A stretch of DNA of 64,000 bases, taken from assembly GCA_009911355.1 (NCBI GenBank), contig QXXE01000005.1, positions 1 through 64,000 on the forward strand. The letters run 5' to 3'. The stretch comes from Clostridiaceae bacterium. GTDB taxonomy: Bacteria > Bacillota > Clostridia > Oscillospirales > Butyricicoccaceae. The position numbers and the translations under genes are program-made. Positions 34,215 to 43,046 of this stretch are shown here, in pieces. The notes under the pieces are model-generated. The model did no database searches and was not told the origin of the DNA. It was given only the letters and a program-made list of their open reading frames with translations. The first letter of the stretch is position 1. Every line of letters begins with the position of its first letter.

Positions 34215-35240
34215 TTACGGCACGAGCTCTTTCAGCTTGGCGAGGTACTCCTCTGCGTTTTCAGGGGTGATGACGTTGCAGCCGGTGTCGATGAATTCGG
34301 GCAGTTCCTTGCCCTCGAGCGCATCCACCATGCTCACAACCGCCTGATAGCCCATGTTGTACGGGTCCTGTGCGACCGTGCAGCTGATCTGCCCGTCAAC
34401 GACTGCCTGTACGCCCGACGAAATGCCGTCAAAGCCGCAGACCACAATGCCCTCGCGGCCGACCGACGCGATCGCGCGCGCCGCGCCCAGCGCTACGTCA
34501 TCCGCGCAGCAGACGACTGCGTCAAGGTCGGGATGGGAAAGCAGCACGCCTTCCATAACGGTAACCGCCTTGTCGCCCACGCCGTCGGTATACTGCGTGG
34601 TCACAATGTCGCACTTGCCCTCCTCGAGCGCCCGGACATAGCCCGCGACGCGCGATTCGGAGGTCAGCTCGCCCTGGATATTCGCGAGCACCGCGACCTT
34701 GCCGCCCTCACCGATCTGCTTCGCGACATACTGGCCGCCCTGATATGCAGCGTCCTCGTGGCCGGTGCCGATGAAGGTCGAAGCCGCTTCAAAATTGGTG
34801 TCGACCGCGAGGATCGGCATTTGCGCGCCCTCAAGGACATTGTTCACCTGGTCAGCCTGAAGGGGCGCAAGTGCCAGCGCCTGCACCAGATTGCTGCCAG
34901 CGACCGTCTCGACCATGTTCAGCTGTTCCTCGAACGCCGTGTCGCCGCTCGCGCCGCGCACGTCGACCTCCACATTGCCGAGGTCGGCTTCCGCCTGCTC
35001 GATCCCGGCGATGACGTAGCTCCAATACTCGGACGCTGTCGTTTTCAGGATCACGCCAAGGCTGTAGGTTGTATCGCCGTCCTGTGCGTCAGCCGCCGTG
35101 CCGCTGTCCGGCGTGCCTGCCGCGCCCGCATCCGCGCCCGCACCCGACGGCTGATCAGGCGTAGCGCCGCATCCTGCCAGGGAAACCGCCATCGTGCCGC
35201 ACGCCAGCAGCGCAAGCAGCCTTTTTACATTCTTCTTCAT
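34215..35240 (-). CDS. Sugar-type (RbsB-like) substrate-binding lipoprotein, orphan
   Basis: The 341-aa protein has a lipoprotein signal peptide: MKKNVKRLLALLACGTMAVS then LAGC (Cys24 is the lipidated residue), a low-complexity Ala/Gly/Asp linker, and a type-I periplasmic-binding domain (LGVILKTTASEYWSYVIAGIEQAE, ALAPLQADQVNNVL, ILAVDTNFEAAST, VCCADDVALGAARAI, VVCGFDGIS, AQDPYNMGYQAV). Such proteins usually deliver sugars, polyols or AI-2 to an ABC transporter, but no permease or ATPase is nearby. It follows the UROD-type methyltransferase and the Na+ symporter on the same strand. Its closest relative in the window is the protein at 44897-45940. Confidence 0.9.
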   Translation of the reverse strand: MKKNVKRLLALLACGTMAVSLAGCGATPDQPSGAGADAGAAGTPDSGTAADAQDGDTTYSLGVILKTTASEYWSYVIAGIEQAEADLGNVEVDVRGASGDTAFEEQLNMVETVAGSNLVQALALAPLQADQVNNVLEGAQMPILAVDTNFEAASTFIGTGHEDAAYQGGQYVAKQIGEGGKVAVLANIQGELTSESRVAGYVRALEEGKCDIVTTQYTDGVGDKAVTVMEGVLLSHPDLDAVVCCADDVALGAARAIASVGREGIVVCGFDGISSGVQAVVDGQISCTVAQDPYNMGYQAVVSMVDALEGKELPEFIDTGCNVITPENAEEYLAKLKELVP

Positions 35241-35294
35241 GTTGTTTCATGCTCCTTCTTCTTCTAGTCTTCTTCTAATGCCCAGTGTACCAAA

Positions 35295-36647
35295 TCATCC
35301 GTATACGCGTGCAACCTCCTCCCTTGCAATCTCTACCCAGCGCGCAGCATTTTTCGGGCTGTGGCCGAGCGTATGGTTATCCTTCATCAGCAGTTCGACA
35401 CGGTTGCCGTGCTGCTTGCAGCAGGTTAACACTTCATTCAGGCGGCGGCGGATATATTCCTCGTCCGGGTTCGGGACAGCGATATCGGTCGGGCTCACCT
35501 TGTAGCAGTAAACATAATCGCCGCGCAGCAGCTCGCTCATCCTGGCGCTGTCCGCCCACTGCGACACCGACACCCGGCGCAGGCGCGGGATTGCCGCCTT
35601 GACATACTCCCAGCGGCGGTCAAGCCCTTCGCAGCAGCCGTAATAGTTCAGGCCAAATCTGGAAGCCAACTCGGTCTGATAAGGCAGGATGAACTCCTTG
35701 ACCATCTCAGGCGAAACCTCGCTTGTCTCCTGCGCTTCATTGAAGCCCCACATATCCATCAGCTTTACCTGCCCCGGCACACCGTGGAGCTCGCCCGTCC
35801 AGCCGGTGCCGCCCGAGCCGATGTACATGCTTTCGCAGTTGTTCGGCAGCAGGCCGTTCTTTTCGAGGAAATCGAACTTTGCAAGATAGCCGTCGGTGAA
35901 CAGCCGCATCATCTCGTGCACTTTGTCGGGATAATCGTAGAAATCGCACATCATGTTTTCCATGCCGCGCAGGTTGGAGTAAGACAGCGACAGATCGGGC
36001 GACCACCACCATTTGTGGCGGAATTCCACATCAAGGATGCCGTCAAATACCTCCTTCGCCACTTCAAAGGCACGGTTTGACGCTTCCCAGTCGATGTGGA
36101 TTTCAGGGGTCTTGATCACCGAGGACAAATCAAGCTCCTCGAACTCCTCCTCTTCCAGACCAGCGAGCGGGGATTTCCAGACATACGCCTCCCCCTTTGT
36201 CGGGTCGCCGACGCGCTCCTCCTCGATGCCCCACGCGGTATCAACCGCCTGATAAGGCAGATACAGCTTGGCCTCGACGACCTTGTCATCCTTCATCGTC
36301 TCCGCCCAGTAAATCTCCTTGCGCAGCCACATCTCCCAGTCCTGCGCCATCTCGCCCTCGCATTGGATGGTCTCGGCCCACGGGAAAATCTCGTTCCAGC
36401 CGTTCTCGCAGTCGATAAAAATGACCGGCTGCTCGGTTTTCAGGTCGTTGTGCGCCGTCCAGAGCGCAATTTTTTCCTTTTCATACGGACGCTCGGCAAA
36501 GCCGCGCAGCTTCGCACCCAGCTCCCGCAGGATGGCGCGGTCGTGGCTGGAAACCGTGCACTGCTCGATCGGCCAGCCATGCACCATCAGGTTGCCGCCC
36601 TGGCCCTGGTCAATCCGGTTTGCACCTACAAATTCATCTACTTTCAT
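35295..36647 (-). CDS. UROD-superfamily (MtaA/CmuA-like) methyltransferase 1
   Basis: This 450-aa protein is of the uroporphyrinogen-decarboxylase fold family that includes corrinoid methyltransferases. Segments NLRGMENMMCDFYDYPDKVHEMM, DMWGFNEAQETSEVSPEMVKEFILPY and NYYGCCEGLDRRWEY (Cys338-Cys339) recur in the paralogue at 47346-48575; the paired cysteines are a plausible metal or substrate site (inference). Neither PylRS nor MttB-type features are seen. ATG at 36647 follows GGAAGG. It lies between the symporter and the binding protein, suggesting the three act on the same compound. A role in true heme synthesis is unlikely because of length, paralogy and neighbours. Confidence 0.85.
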   Translation of the reverse strand: MKVDEFVGANRIDQGQGGNLMVHGWPIEQCTVSSHDRAILRELGAKLRGFAERPYEKEKIALWTAHNDLKTEQPVIFIDCENGWNEIFPWAETIQCEGEMAQDWEMWLRKEIYWAETMKDDKVVEAKLYLPYQAVDTAWGIEEERVGDPTKGEAYVWKSPLAGLEEEEFEELDLSSVIKTPEIHIDWEASNRAFEVAKEVFDGILDVEFRHKWWWSPDLSLSYSNLRGMENMMCDFYDYPDKVHEMMRLFTDGYLAKFDFLEKNGLLPNNCESMYIGSGGTGWTGELHGVPGQVKLMDMWGFNEAQETSEVSPEMVKEFILPYQTELASRFGLNYYGCCEGLDRRWEYVKAAIPRLRRVSVSQWADSARMSELLRGDYVYCYKVSPTDIAVPNPDEEYIRRRLNEVLTCCKQHGNRVELLMKDNHTLGHSPKNAARWVEIAREEVARVYG

Positions 36648-36754
36648 TGGGAATACCTTCCTTTCTCAAAATACAAAATACATCATAAATAGTGTGGATT
36701 AGGATCACACAGACCCAGAAAAGCCGCCGTAACGAATCCCTGCGCAGCAGTATC

Positions 36755-36860
36755 CACCAGCGCACCCCCTCCCCCGCCGCAGCGGGAGGAAGGGATTCCA
36801 AAGGGGCTAGCCCCTTTGGCGCCGTCCGCGCAGGACCGCCCGCCGCGCAGGCGGAGGAAA
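36755..36860. repeat. Modular palindromic repeat, copy D
   Basis: It carries CCGCCGCAGCGGG, GGGATT, a perfect palindrome of CCAAAGGGGCT joined to its complement AGCCCCTTTGG (36798-36819) and GC modules including one GTCCGCGCAGGACCGCC unit. It lies between the symporter and methyltransferase genes, so inside their likely transcript. Confidence 0.8.
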
Positions 36861-38474
36861 TCAGATCATAGACGCGAGGCCGAGCGGGGAGAACAGCCAG
36901 TAAACGCCCAGCATACATACGAAGCACAGCACGCAAGCGGGTTTGGCATATTTCCACGGCGTCAGGTCGACCGCGCCAACGTCTTTGAGGATAAAATCGG
37001 TGTCGCGCGGCTTCCATTTGCCAACCGCAACCATAATCAGCATGTCAACAATAAACAGCACCGACAGCACCCACAGGTAATGCACGTTGATCCCAATGAA
37101 CGGGAGCAGGTGCGACAGCCCGTAAAGGACGACATGCGAGATGAGCGTAATTTTCGGCGCGATTGCCGGGATGCGCTTGGAATAAAACCCGCACAGCACG
37201 GTTGCCAGGATGGGCATAGAGTAAAAACCGAAGCAGTCCTGAAGGAAGTCGTACAGGCCGGAGGGCGCGTTGATGACAAAGGGCGCAACTACGATCGCAA
37301 TAGCCGCCAGTACGGTGCCGAAGCGCTGGCCGACCTTGACCAGATGCTTGTCATCACAGGTCTTGTTGAACATCGGGCGGTGGAAATCAAGCGTATACAG
37401 GGTCACGCAGCTGTTGAGCGCCGAATTGAAGGAGGACAGGATCGCGCCGAACAGCACCGCCGCAAAGAACCCGAGCAGGGCCTTCGGGATGACGCGCGCC
37501 ACCAGCATGGGGTAGGCCGCATCGGTATTGCCCATCAGGGAATCGCCAAAGAAGCGATAAGCAAGCAGCCCGCAGATGGTAATAAAGAAGGGGTCGACCA
37601 GCTTGAGGAAGCCGGTGAAGATCGCGCCCTTCTGGGAATGCGCCAGGCTTTTGCCCGCGAGCGCGCGCTGGATAATGGACTGGTTCGTGCACCAATAAAA
37701 CAGATTATTAAACGTCATGCCGAGGAACAGCACCGGCCACGGCACCATCGGCGGGAGCGCGTTTGCGGGGTTGATAGAGTTAAACTTTTCCGCCGGGACA
37801 TTGCGGACGAAATCGCCGAGCCCCGCGAAGAAATTGCCTCCGCCGAGCATGCAGACCGCGAGGATCGGGACCAGGAAGCCGCCCACCAGCAGCCCAATCC
37901 CATTGATCGTGTCCGAGACGGCGACCGCCTTCAGCCCGCCGAAGATCGCATAAATTGCGCCGATCAGGCCGATGCCGAAGCACAACAGCGCGATGGTCGT
38001 AAACTGGCTGAGCCCAAGCAGCTCGTCAAGGGCGAAAATGCGGTTGAACGCGAGCGCGCCGGAATACAGCACGGTCGGCAGATAGGTGAGCAGGTAGCCC
38101 AGCAGGAACAGAAACGAGATGATCCGTTTGACGGTAGTGTCATACCGCTGCTCGAGGAATTCGGGGATGGTCGTGATGCCGGCCTTCAAGTAGCGCGGGA
38201 GGAAAACCATCGCCAGGCAGAGCAGTGCGAAGCTCGCGCTGACCGACCAGTTCATCGCGCCCATGTTCGTGGCGTAGCTTTGCCCCGACTGGCCAACCAG
38301 CTGTTCGGTAGACAGGTTGGTTAACTCCAGGGAGCCCGCGATGACCAGCCCGCTGAGCCCGCGCCCTGCGAGAAAGTAACCTTCCTGCGTGTCCAGGTTG
38401 TCATTCCGGGTACGGTACCAAGAAATAAATGCCACCAGCGCAGTAAAGCCTACAAAGGTCAAGATGATAAACAT
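36861..38474 (-). CDS. Sodium:solute symporter, SGLT/YidK-like
   Basis: A 537-aa polytopic (about 13-14 TM) SSS-family transporter. ATG at 38474 is preceded by AGAGGTG; the in-frame GTG at 38483 is the alternative. GYFLAGRGLSGLVIAGSLELTNLSTEQLVGQSGQSYATNM, FLPRYLKAGITTIPEFLEQRYD, FYWCTNQSIIQRALAGKSLAHSQKGA and FGAILSSFNSALNS are close to what I recall of E. coli YidK and SGLT-type sugar carriers, rather than proline or pantothenate carriers. The likely substrate is a neutral sugar-like or cyclitol compound (inference). It is the first gene of the minus-strand unit and divergent from an AraC regulator. Confidence 0.93.
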   Translation of the reverse strand: MFIILTFVGFTALVAFISWYRTRNDNLDTQEGYFLAGRGLSGLVIAGSLELTNLSTEQLVGQSGQSYATNMGAMNWSVSASFALLCLAMVFLPRYLKAGITTIPEFLEQRYDTTVKRIISFLFLLGYLLTYLPTVLYSGALAFNRIFALDELLGLSQFTTIALLCFGIGLIGAIYAIFGGLKAVAVSDTINGIGLLVGGFLVPILAVCMLGGGNFFAGLGDFVRNVPAEKFNSINPANALPPMVPWPVLFLGMTFNNLFYWCTNQSIIQRALAGKSLAHSQKGAIFTGFLKLVDPFFITICGLLAYRFFGDSLMGNTDAAYPMLVARVIPKALLGFFAAVLFGAILSSFNSALNSCVTLYTLDFHRPMFNKTCDDKHLVKVGQRFGTVLAAIAIVVAPFVINAPSGLYDFLQDCFGFYSMPILATVLCGFYSKRIPAIAPKITLISHVVLYGLSHLLPFIGINVHYLWVLSVLFIVDMLIMVAVGKWKPRDTDFILKDVGAVDLTPWKYAKPACVLCFVCMLGVYWLFSPLGLASMI

Positions 38475-38565
38475 AAAATGCACCTCTGCTTTCTTTTTCT
38501 AAAATACCGGCTGTGATACCAGCCGCCCCCCTTCTCAAAAGGGCCCTTTGGAATTCCATGCACTT

Positions 38566-38594
38566 ATCCTAACACAGAAAAACGATCCATGCAA
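38566..38594 (-). promoter_or_regulatory. Promoter of the symporter operon
   Basis: Minus strand TTGCAT (38594-38589) and TAGGAT (38571-38566) are spaced 17 nt, about 90 nt upstream of the symporter start. The weak -10 fits activator dependence. Confidence 0.5.
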
Positions 38595-38720
38595 ACATGT
38601 AAAAGCGCCGTTTTTCCCGTTTTTGTGCAGGTTGCACGCAGGATTTATTGTTTATTTTTGCTTATAATCGCATATGGTTTTTGTTAATTTCATCAAATCC
38701 GGATTGTTTTGCAGGAAACA

Positions 38721-38812
38721 CTTTAGAAATCCGATCATCCAATTTCCGCGCACTCCGGCACAAACATAAAATTGCGATTTGCCAGCCAAAAATCTTGATC
38801 GGATTTCTAAAG
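38721..38812. promoter_or_regulatory. 17-bp inverted repeat, candidate AraC operator pair
   Basis: CTTTAGAAATCCGATCA at 38721-38737 is repeated exactly as its reverse complement at 38796-38812. Dyad centres are 75 bp apart, between the divergent promoters. This suggests two binding sites for the AraC protein encoded at 38895. Confidence 0.65.
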
Positions 38813-38831
38813 TTTATTTCGTTTTCTGTGC

Positions 38832-38860
38832 TTGCGCACCGGCGGAAGCTATGATAAAAT
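38832..38860 (+). promoter_or_regulatory. Promoter of AraC regulator 1
   Basis: TTGCGC at 38832-38837 and TAAAAT at 38855-38860, spacer 17 nt. It starts 20 nt after the right arm of the inverted repeat, so autoregulation is plausible. Confidence 0.55.
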
Positions 38861-38894
38861 AAATAATTAATTTTTTCGCCGAAGGAGGCGCCAT

Positions 38895-39743
38895 ATGCTT
38901 TGCCAGAACGAGACGGGTGTAATCTCCGGCTCAGAAATCTTTTTCAATACGGTAGACCCCCAGACCGCGCGCCTCTTCTATTATGTAGGCTGCTGCGGGC
39001 ACTACTACTGCGAACGGGGCTATAAGGTGAACCGCAGCTATATGGACTGCCTGCTGCTGATGCTGATCGAGAAAGGGAGCATGGAACTTCGCTACCGCGA
39101 TACCGACTGCACCCTCCTGCCCGGCAGCCTCGTCCTGCTCGACGGCACCTTCCCGCAGTTTTACAGCACGCCCCAGTACGTCGAATTTTACTGGCTGCAC
39201 CTGTCCGGCGCAAACAGCATGGAGCTGTGCGAGCACCTGACCCGCACGCAGGGCGGTATCGTACACAACGCTGCGGAAAAGCCCAAAGCCGCCGAACCCG
39301 TCCGGCTGCTGGTTTCGCAGTTTGCCACGGGGCAGGCGGCTGACGAGGTCGAGCAGTCGCGGCTGCTGTACAACCTGCTGTGCGCGCTGATGCCGCGCAG
39401 CCGTCCGGAGGGCTCCGGCATCCTCGACCCGGTGCAGCAGGCCGTTGGGTATATCCGGGCGAACCTTGCGGGCGACCTGAGCTTAAAGCGCATTGCGGCG
39501 GAAGCCCATGTCAGCCCGCCGCATCTGGTGCGGCTGTTCCGCGCGGAGCTGCACCACTCCCCTCATGAGTACATTATCCAGCTGCGGATGAACCGCGCGA
39601 AGCATCTGTTAAAAACGACGACGCTGCCTATCAAGGCCATTGCAGCAGAGGTCGGTTATGGCAGCGAATCCAGCTTTACGGGTGCGTTTACCGACCGGAT
39701 CGGCATTTCCCCGCGGAAATTCCGCGAGCTGCCGCTGGGTTGA
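38895..39743 (+). CDS. AraC-family transcriptional regulator 1
   Basis: The 282-aa protein has an N-terminal cupin-like sensor (VISGSEIFFNTVDPQTARLFYYVGCCGHYYC, residues about 9-40, with a Cys-rich strand) and a C-terminal double helix-turn-helix from about residue 180 (VGYIRANLAGDLSLKRIAAEAHVSPPHLVRLFRAEL, then KAIAAEVGYGSESSFTGAFTDRIGISPRKFRE). ATG at 38895 follows GGAGG. It is paralogous to the regulator at 46224: both open with a GxVSGSE-type motif. It is divergent from the symporter operon and upstream of the corrinoid protein, its likely targets. Confidence 0.93.
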   Translation: MLCQNETGVISGSEIFFNTVDPQTARLFYYVGCCGHYYCERGYKVNRSYMDCLLLMLIEKGSMELRYRDTDCTLLPGSLVLLDGTFPQFYSTPQYVEFYWLHLSGANSMELCEHLTRTQGGIVHNAAEKPKAAEPVRLLVSQFATGQAADEVEQSRLLYNLLCALMPRSRPEGSGILDPVQQAVGYIRANLAGDLSLKRIAAEAHVSPPHLVRLFRAELHHSPHEYIIQLRMNRAKHLLKTTTLPIKAIAAEVGYGSESSFTGAFTDRIGISPRKFRELPLG

Positions 39744-39900
39744 GCGGTTTTGCACGGGATTTGCGCAGGTTAAAGAAGATTGTTCAAAAAGATTACAACC
39801 CTGTGCAAGAACATCCGCGCGGCAAATGGTAAGATAGAGACAACAAATGAACCGGCCACCAACGAGGGCAAAGGATAAAATTACAATGGAGGGTTTCACG

Positions 39901-40536
39901 ATGAGTATTTTAAGCGAGATCAGTTCCTGGCTGCAGCAGGGCCGCGCACCGAAGGTAAAGGCATGTGTACAGCAGGCGCTTGACGAGGGGATCCCGGCGG
40001 CGGATATTTTGGAGCAGGGGCTTCTGGACGGCATGGGCATTATCGGGCAGAAGTTCAAGAACAACGAGGTATTTGTGCCGGAGGTTCTGATTGCGGCGCG
40101 TGCGATGTCGAAGGGCGTCGAGGTACTCCGCCCGCATCTGGTCGAGGACGGTGTAGAGGAAAAGGGCACCGTTGTGCTGGGCACGGTCAAGGGCGACCTG
40201 CATGACATCGGCAAGAACCTTGTGCGGATGATGATGGAAGGCAAGGGGCTCAAGGTGATCGACCTGGGCGTAGACGTGCCGGTTGAGAAGTTCCTGGACG
40301 CGGCGCGCGAGAACGATGCGAAGATCATTTGCTGCTCTGCGCTGCTGACGACGACGATGGGCGAGATGCGCAGCGTGGTAGAAGCGGTAGAAGCTTCGGA
40401 GCTGAAGGGCAAGGTTTCCATTATGATTGGCGGGGCGCCTGTAACGCAGTCCTTCTGCGACCAGATTGGCGCGAGCCGGTACACGGCGGACGCTGCGACT
40501 GCGGCGGATGTTGCGCTTGACCTCTGCACCGCCTGA
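39901..40536 (+). CDS. Corrinoid (B12-binding) methyl-carrier protein, MtaC/MttC-like
   Basis: The 211-aa protein carries the methyl group on cobalt between two methyltransferases. Residues 1-about 85 are the helical cap (methionine-synthase B12-binding domain 1: LDEGIPAADILEQGLLDGMGIIGQKFKNNEVFVPEVLIAARAM). Residues about 90-211 are the Rossmann B12 domain with DLHDIGKNLV (99-108, His101 being the cobalt ligand) and SIMIGGAPVTQSFCDQIGAS. ATG at 39901 follows GGAGGG. The promoter region upstream has TAAGAT without a -35, consistent with activator control. A strong terminator follows, so it is probably a single-gene transcript. Confidence 0.95.
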   Translation: MSILSEISSWLQQGRAPKVKACVQQALDEGIPAADILEQGLLDGMGIIGQKFKNNEVFVPEVLIAARAMSKGVEVLRPHLVEDGVEEKGTVVLGTVKGDLHDIGKNLVRMMMEGKGLKVIDLGVDVPVEKFLDAARENDAKIICCSALLTTTMGEMRSVVEAVEASELKGKVSIMIGGAPVTQSFCDQIGASRYTADAATAADVALDLCTA

Positions 40537-40542
40537 CTTGAG

Positions 40543-40572
40543 TGCCGCACAGCTGCTGTGCGGCATTTTTTT
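40543..40572 (+). terminator. Terminator of the corrinoid protein gene
   Basis: TGCCGCACAGC and GCTGTGCGGCA form a stem followed by seven T, 7 nt after the stop codon. Confidence 0.9.
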
Positions 40573-40574
40573 GC

Positions 40575-40705
40575 CCTCCTCCGGAGGGCGCCCTCGCCGG
40601 GCGGGCGTCCTCCCGCCGGACGGCGGCAGGGGCCCTGCCCCTGCACCCCGCGATTTTTTTGTAAAAAAATCGAGTAAAAACTTCAGTCCCGCTGCGGCGG
40701 GGAAC
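40575..40705. repeat. Modular palindromic repeat, copy E
   Basis: GC modules with GGCAGGGG/CCCTGCC, then CTGCACCCCGCGATTTTTTT, GT, AAAAAAATCGAGTAAAAACTTC and a CCCGCTGCGGCGGGG end. It directly follows the corrinoid gene terminator. Together with copy F it fills most of the 495-nt gap up to 41031. Confidence 0.85.
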
Positions 40706-40869
40706 CCATCACGCCCATGCGGCAAGCCAAGCCACGCTTCCAGCAGGTTTTCCCGTTTTTGATAGGGATTTATACTCACACTTGTAAAAATTTGCCGCTG
40801 TATGCCGCTCCGCCCCGCCGCCCTTCTGGCGGGGCGGAGCAGTACGCACCAACGCCGGCTGACGTACCC

Positions 40870-40980
40870 ATTCCCCGCCGCAGCGGATAATGGGAGTCCA
40901 GAGGGACGAGTCCCTCTGGCGCCCGCCGCGCAGGCGCGGGTGCAGGGCAGAGCCCTGCCGCTGTCCGCGCAGGACACGCA
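40870..40980. repeat. Modular palindromic repeat, copy F
   Basis: CCCCGCCGCAGCGG followed by a near-palindrome CCAGAGGGACG/AGTCCCTCTGG (40898-40919) and GC modules with GGCAGAGCCCTGCC-type pairing. It lies directly upstream of the ASKHA gene at 41032. Confidence 0.85.
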
Positions 40981-41031
40981 AACCTGACAGATCAAATGAA
41001 ACACACAAAACCACAACAGGGAGGCTTTCTG

Positions 41032-43026
41032 ATGAGGATTGCCATTGGCATCGACACCGGCGGCACCTGCACCGACGCGGTATTATATGAGCTTGGGACA
41101 AACCGCGTGCTCGGGCAAAGCAAGGCGCTCACCACGCACACCGATTTATCGCAGGGCATCCTGGCCGCGCTCGACGGGCTCGACCCCGCCCTTTGCCAGC
41201 AGGCGGAATCCGCCGGGTTATCCACCACGCTTGCAACCAACGCCTGCGTTGAGGGCAAATTCCGCAAAACGCGCCTGCTCCTGATGGGCATTGACCGCAC
41301 GGGCGTTGCGCGCTACGGCGCGGAATACGGCTTCACCGACCCGGACGGGCTGCGCTATCTGCCCTGCCGCACCACGATTACCGGGCAGGTGCTGGAAGAG
41401 CCCGACTGGGATGTGCTGCGCAGCCACGCCCGGGAATGGTTCGCGGACGCGGAATGCTGCGCCGTCTGTGAAATCCACGGGATGCGCAACGGCGCAGTGC
41501 TGGAAAAGCAGGCCGCGCGCATCATCGAGGAGGCAACCGGCCTGCCCACCGTCTGCGCAAGCCAGCTGTTCAGCGGCTTATCCTGCCTGGAACGCGCGGC
41601 GAGCGCCGTCCTGAACGCCGGGCTTCTCCCGGTCACCCAGGAATTCCTTTCGGCGGTTGCGACCGCTTTCCGTGCGCGGGGCATCCGCGCGCCAATGTAC
41701 ATTGTCCGCTCGGACGGGCGGCGCATGGGGCTTTCCTACACCGCCGAGCACGCCGTCGAGACGCTGCTTTCCGGGCCTGCCGCATCGGCGCTGGGCGGCT
41801 GGGCGCTGACCGGGCGTGAGCGCGCCGTAGTGGTCGACATCGGCGGCACGACGACCGATATCGCGCTGATCGAGCACGGGGAACCCCTGCTTTCGGCCGA
41901 CGGCATCCGGGTCGGGCAGTGGAAAACACAGGTGCGCGGGCTCGCGGCGGCTTCGTTCGCGCTGGGCGGAGACAGCGCCGTCCGCTGGACCGAGCATGGC
42001 GAGCTGCGTGTCGGGCCCGGCCGCGTGCGCCCGTTGTGCGTCCTTGCCAGCGAGCACCCGGAGATCCTGCCGGTTCTCCGCGCACAGGTGCGGGACGTGC
42101 CCGCACACACCCTGCCGCTGCACGAATTTTTGACGCTCGAGCGGAAGGGCTGGCGCGCGCTGGGGCTCCCGCCGGAGGACTGCGCGCTGTGTGAAGCGCT
42201 CGAAGCCGCCCCCCTGAGCGTCCAGCAGGCCGCGGATGCGCTGGGCGTTGATAAGTACCAGCTGCGCACGGCGCACCTCGAAAAGCAGGGCGTTCTCATC
42301 CGCGCGGGGCTGACCCCGACCGACCTGATGCACGTGCGCGGGGATTACACCGCTTACAACCGGGAAGCGTCCATTCTGGCGCTGCGGTTTGCCGCCGCGT
42401 CGCTGCGCCTTTCCCCGGAAGCCCTCTGCGCACGCGTTTACAGCCAGATCTCCCGCGAAGTATTCTGTGCGGTGCTGCAAATGCTGCTGGAACATGAATC
42501 GCCCCGGTTCCGGAAAAACGGCCTGGACGGCGGGGTACGCGAGCTGTTCCGGCTGCAATGGGAGCAGGCGCGGGACGGCGGCTCGCCGCTGCTTCTCTGC
42601 GGGCTGCATACGCCCGCCGCGCTGGTCGGCATCGGCGGGCCGGTGCACCTCTTCCTCCCGGCGGCGGCAGAGGCGCTGGGCGCGGCGTGCGTCATCCCCG
42701 CATGTGCCCCGACCGCCAATGCCGTAGGCGCTGCCGCCGGGAGGTTGTCGGTTTCGGTGTGCGCGGAGATCCGCCCGCACGGGCTGAACCCGCTGGACGC
42801 GGAAGCCGGCGATTTCGAGGTGCTGTGCGAGGGCCTGCCGCCACGCTGCTTTGCCAAGCTGGCGGAAGCGTCCGAGTGGGCAGCGGCGCAGTTGCGGGAG
42901 CTGGCGGAAACGCGTCTGCGCGCGCAGGACGCGCCCGGCGAGGCCGTTTTCGCGCTCAAAGAGGAAACCGACGAAAGCAGCGTGTACCTGTCGACCCGTT
43001 TAACGGTCACGGCGTCGATTGTGTAA
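41032..43026 (+). CDS. Hydantoinase/oxoprolinase-type ASKHA protein
   Basis: The 664-aa protein has an ASKHA ATPase fold: IGIDTGGTCTDAV at residues 5-17 (phosphate 1) and VVVDIGGTTTDIAL near 265-278 (phosphate 2), with SGPAASALGGW before it. This HyuA/OplA-like family often neighbours corrinoid proteins, where it is suspected to act in cofactor or methyl-acceptor handling; that is association, not proof. ATG at 41032 follows GGGAGG. The gene is followed 20 nt later by the 2Fe-2S-ASKHA gene, probably co-transcribed. True hydantoinase activity is possible but no partner subunit (HyuB) is present. Confidence 0.85.
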   Translation: MRIAIGIDTGGTCTDAVLYELGTNRVLGQSKALTTHTDLSQGILAALDGLDPALCQQAESAGLSTTLATNACVEGKFRKTRLLLMGIDRTGVARYGAEYGFTDPDGLRYLPCRTTITGQVLEEPDWDVLRSHAREWFADAECCAVCEIHGMRNGAVLEKQAARIIEEATGLPTVCASQLFSGLSCLERAASAVLNAGLLPVTQEFLSAVATAFRARGIRAPMYIVRSDGRRMGLSYTAEHAVETLLSGPAASALGGWALTGRERAVVVDIGGTTTDIALIEHGEPLLSADGIRVGQWKTQVRGLAAASFALGGDSAVRWTEHGELRVGPGRVRPLCVLASEHPEILPVLRAQVRDVPAHTLPLHEFLTLERKGWRALGLPPEDCALCEALEAAPLSVQQAADALGVDKYQLRTAHLEKQGVLIRAGLTPTDLMHVRGDYTAYNREASILALRFAAASLRLSPEALCARVYSQISREVFCAVLQMLLEHESPRFRKNGLDGGVRELFRLQWEQARDGGSPLLLCGLHTPAALVGIGGPVHLFLPAAAEALGAACVIPACAPTANAVGAAAGRLSVSVCAEIRPHGLNPLDAEAGDFEVLCEGLPPRCFAKLAEASEWAAAQLRELAETRLRAQDAPGEAVFALKEETDESSVYLSTRLTVTASIV

Positions 43027-43046
43027 AAGAAAGGGGTATTGCAACC

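Larger units (their letters stand above)
38475..38894. promoter_or_regulatory. Divergent regulatory region, symporter/AraC 1
   Basis: This 420-nt AT-rich region has no gene. It contains the minus-strand symporter promoter, the plus-strand AraC promoter and a 17-bp inverted repeat between them, all listed separately. Other A/T-rich parts show no further structure I can name. Confidence 0.7.

Noticed and set aside
35295-36647. Uroporphyrinogen decarboxylase of heme synthesis (hemE)
   Set aside because: Length, a close paralogue nearby, GCC-E motif and corrinoid-linked context do not fit HemE.
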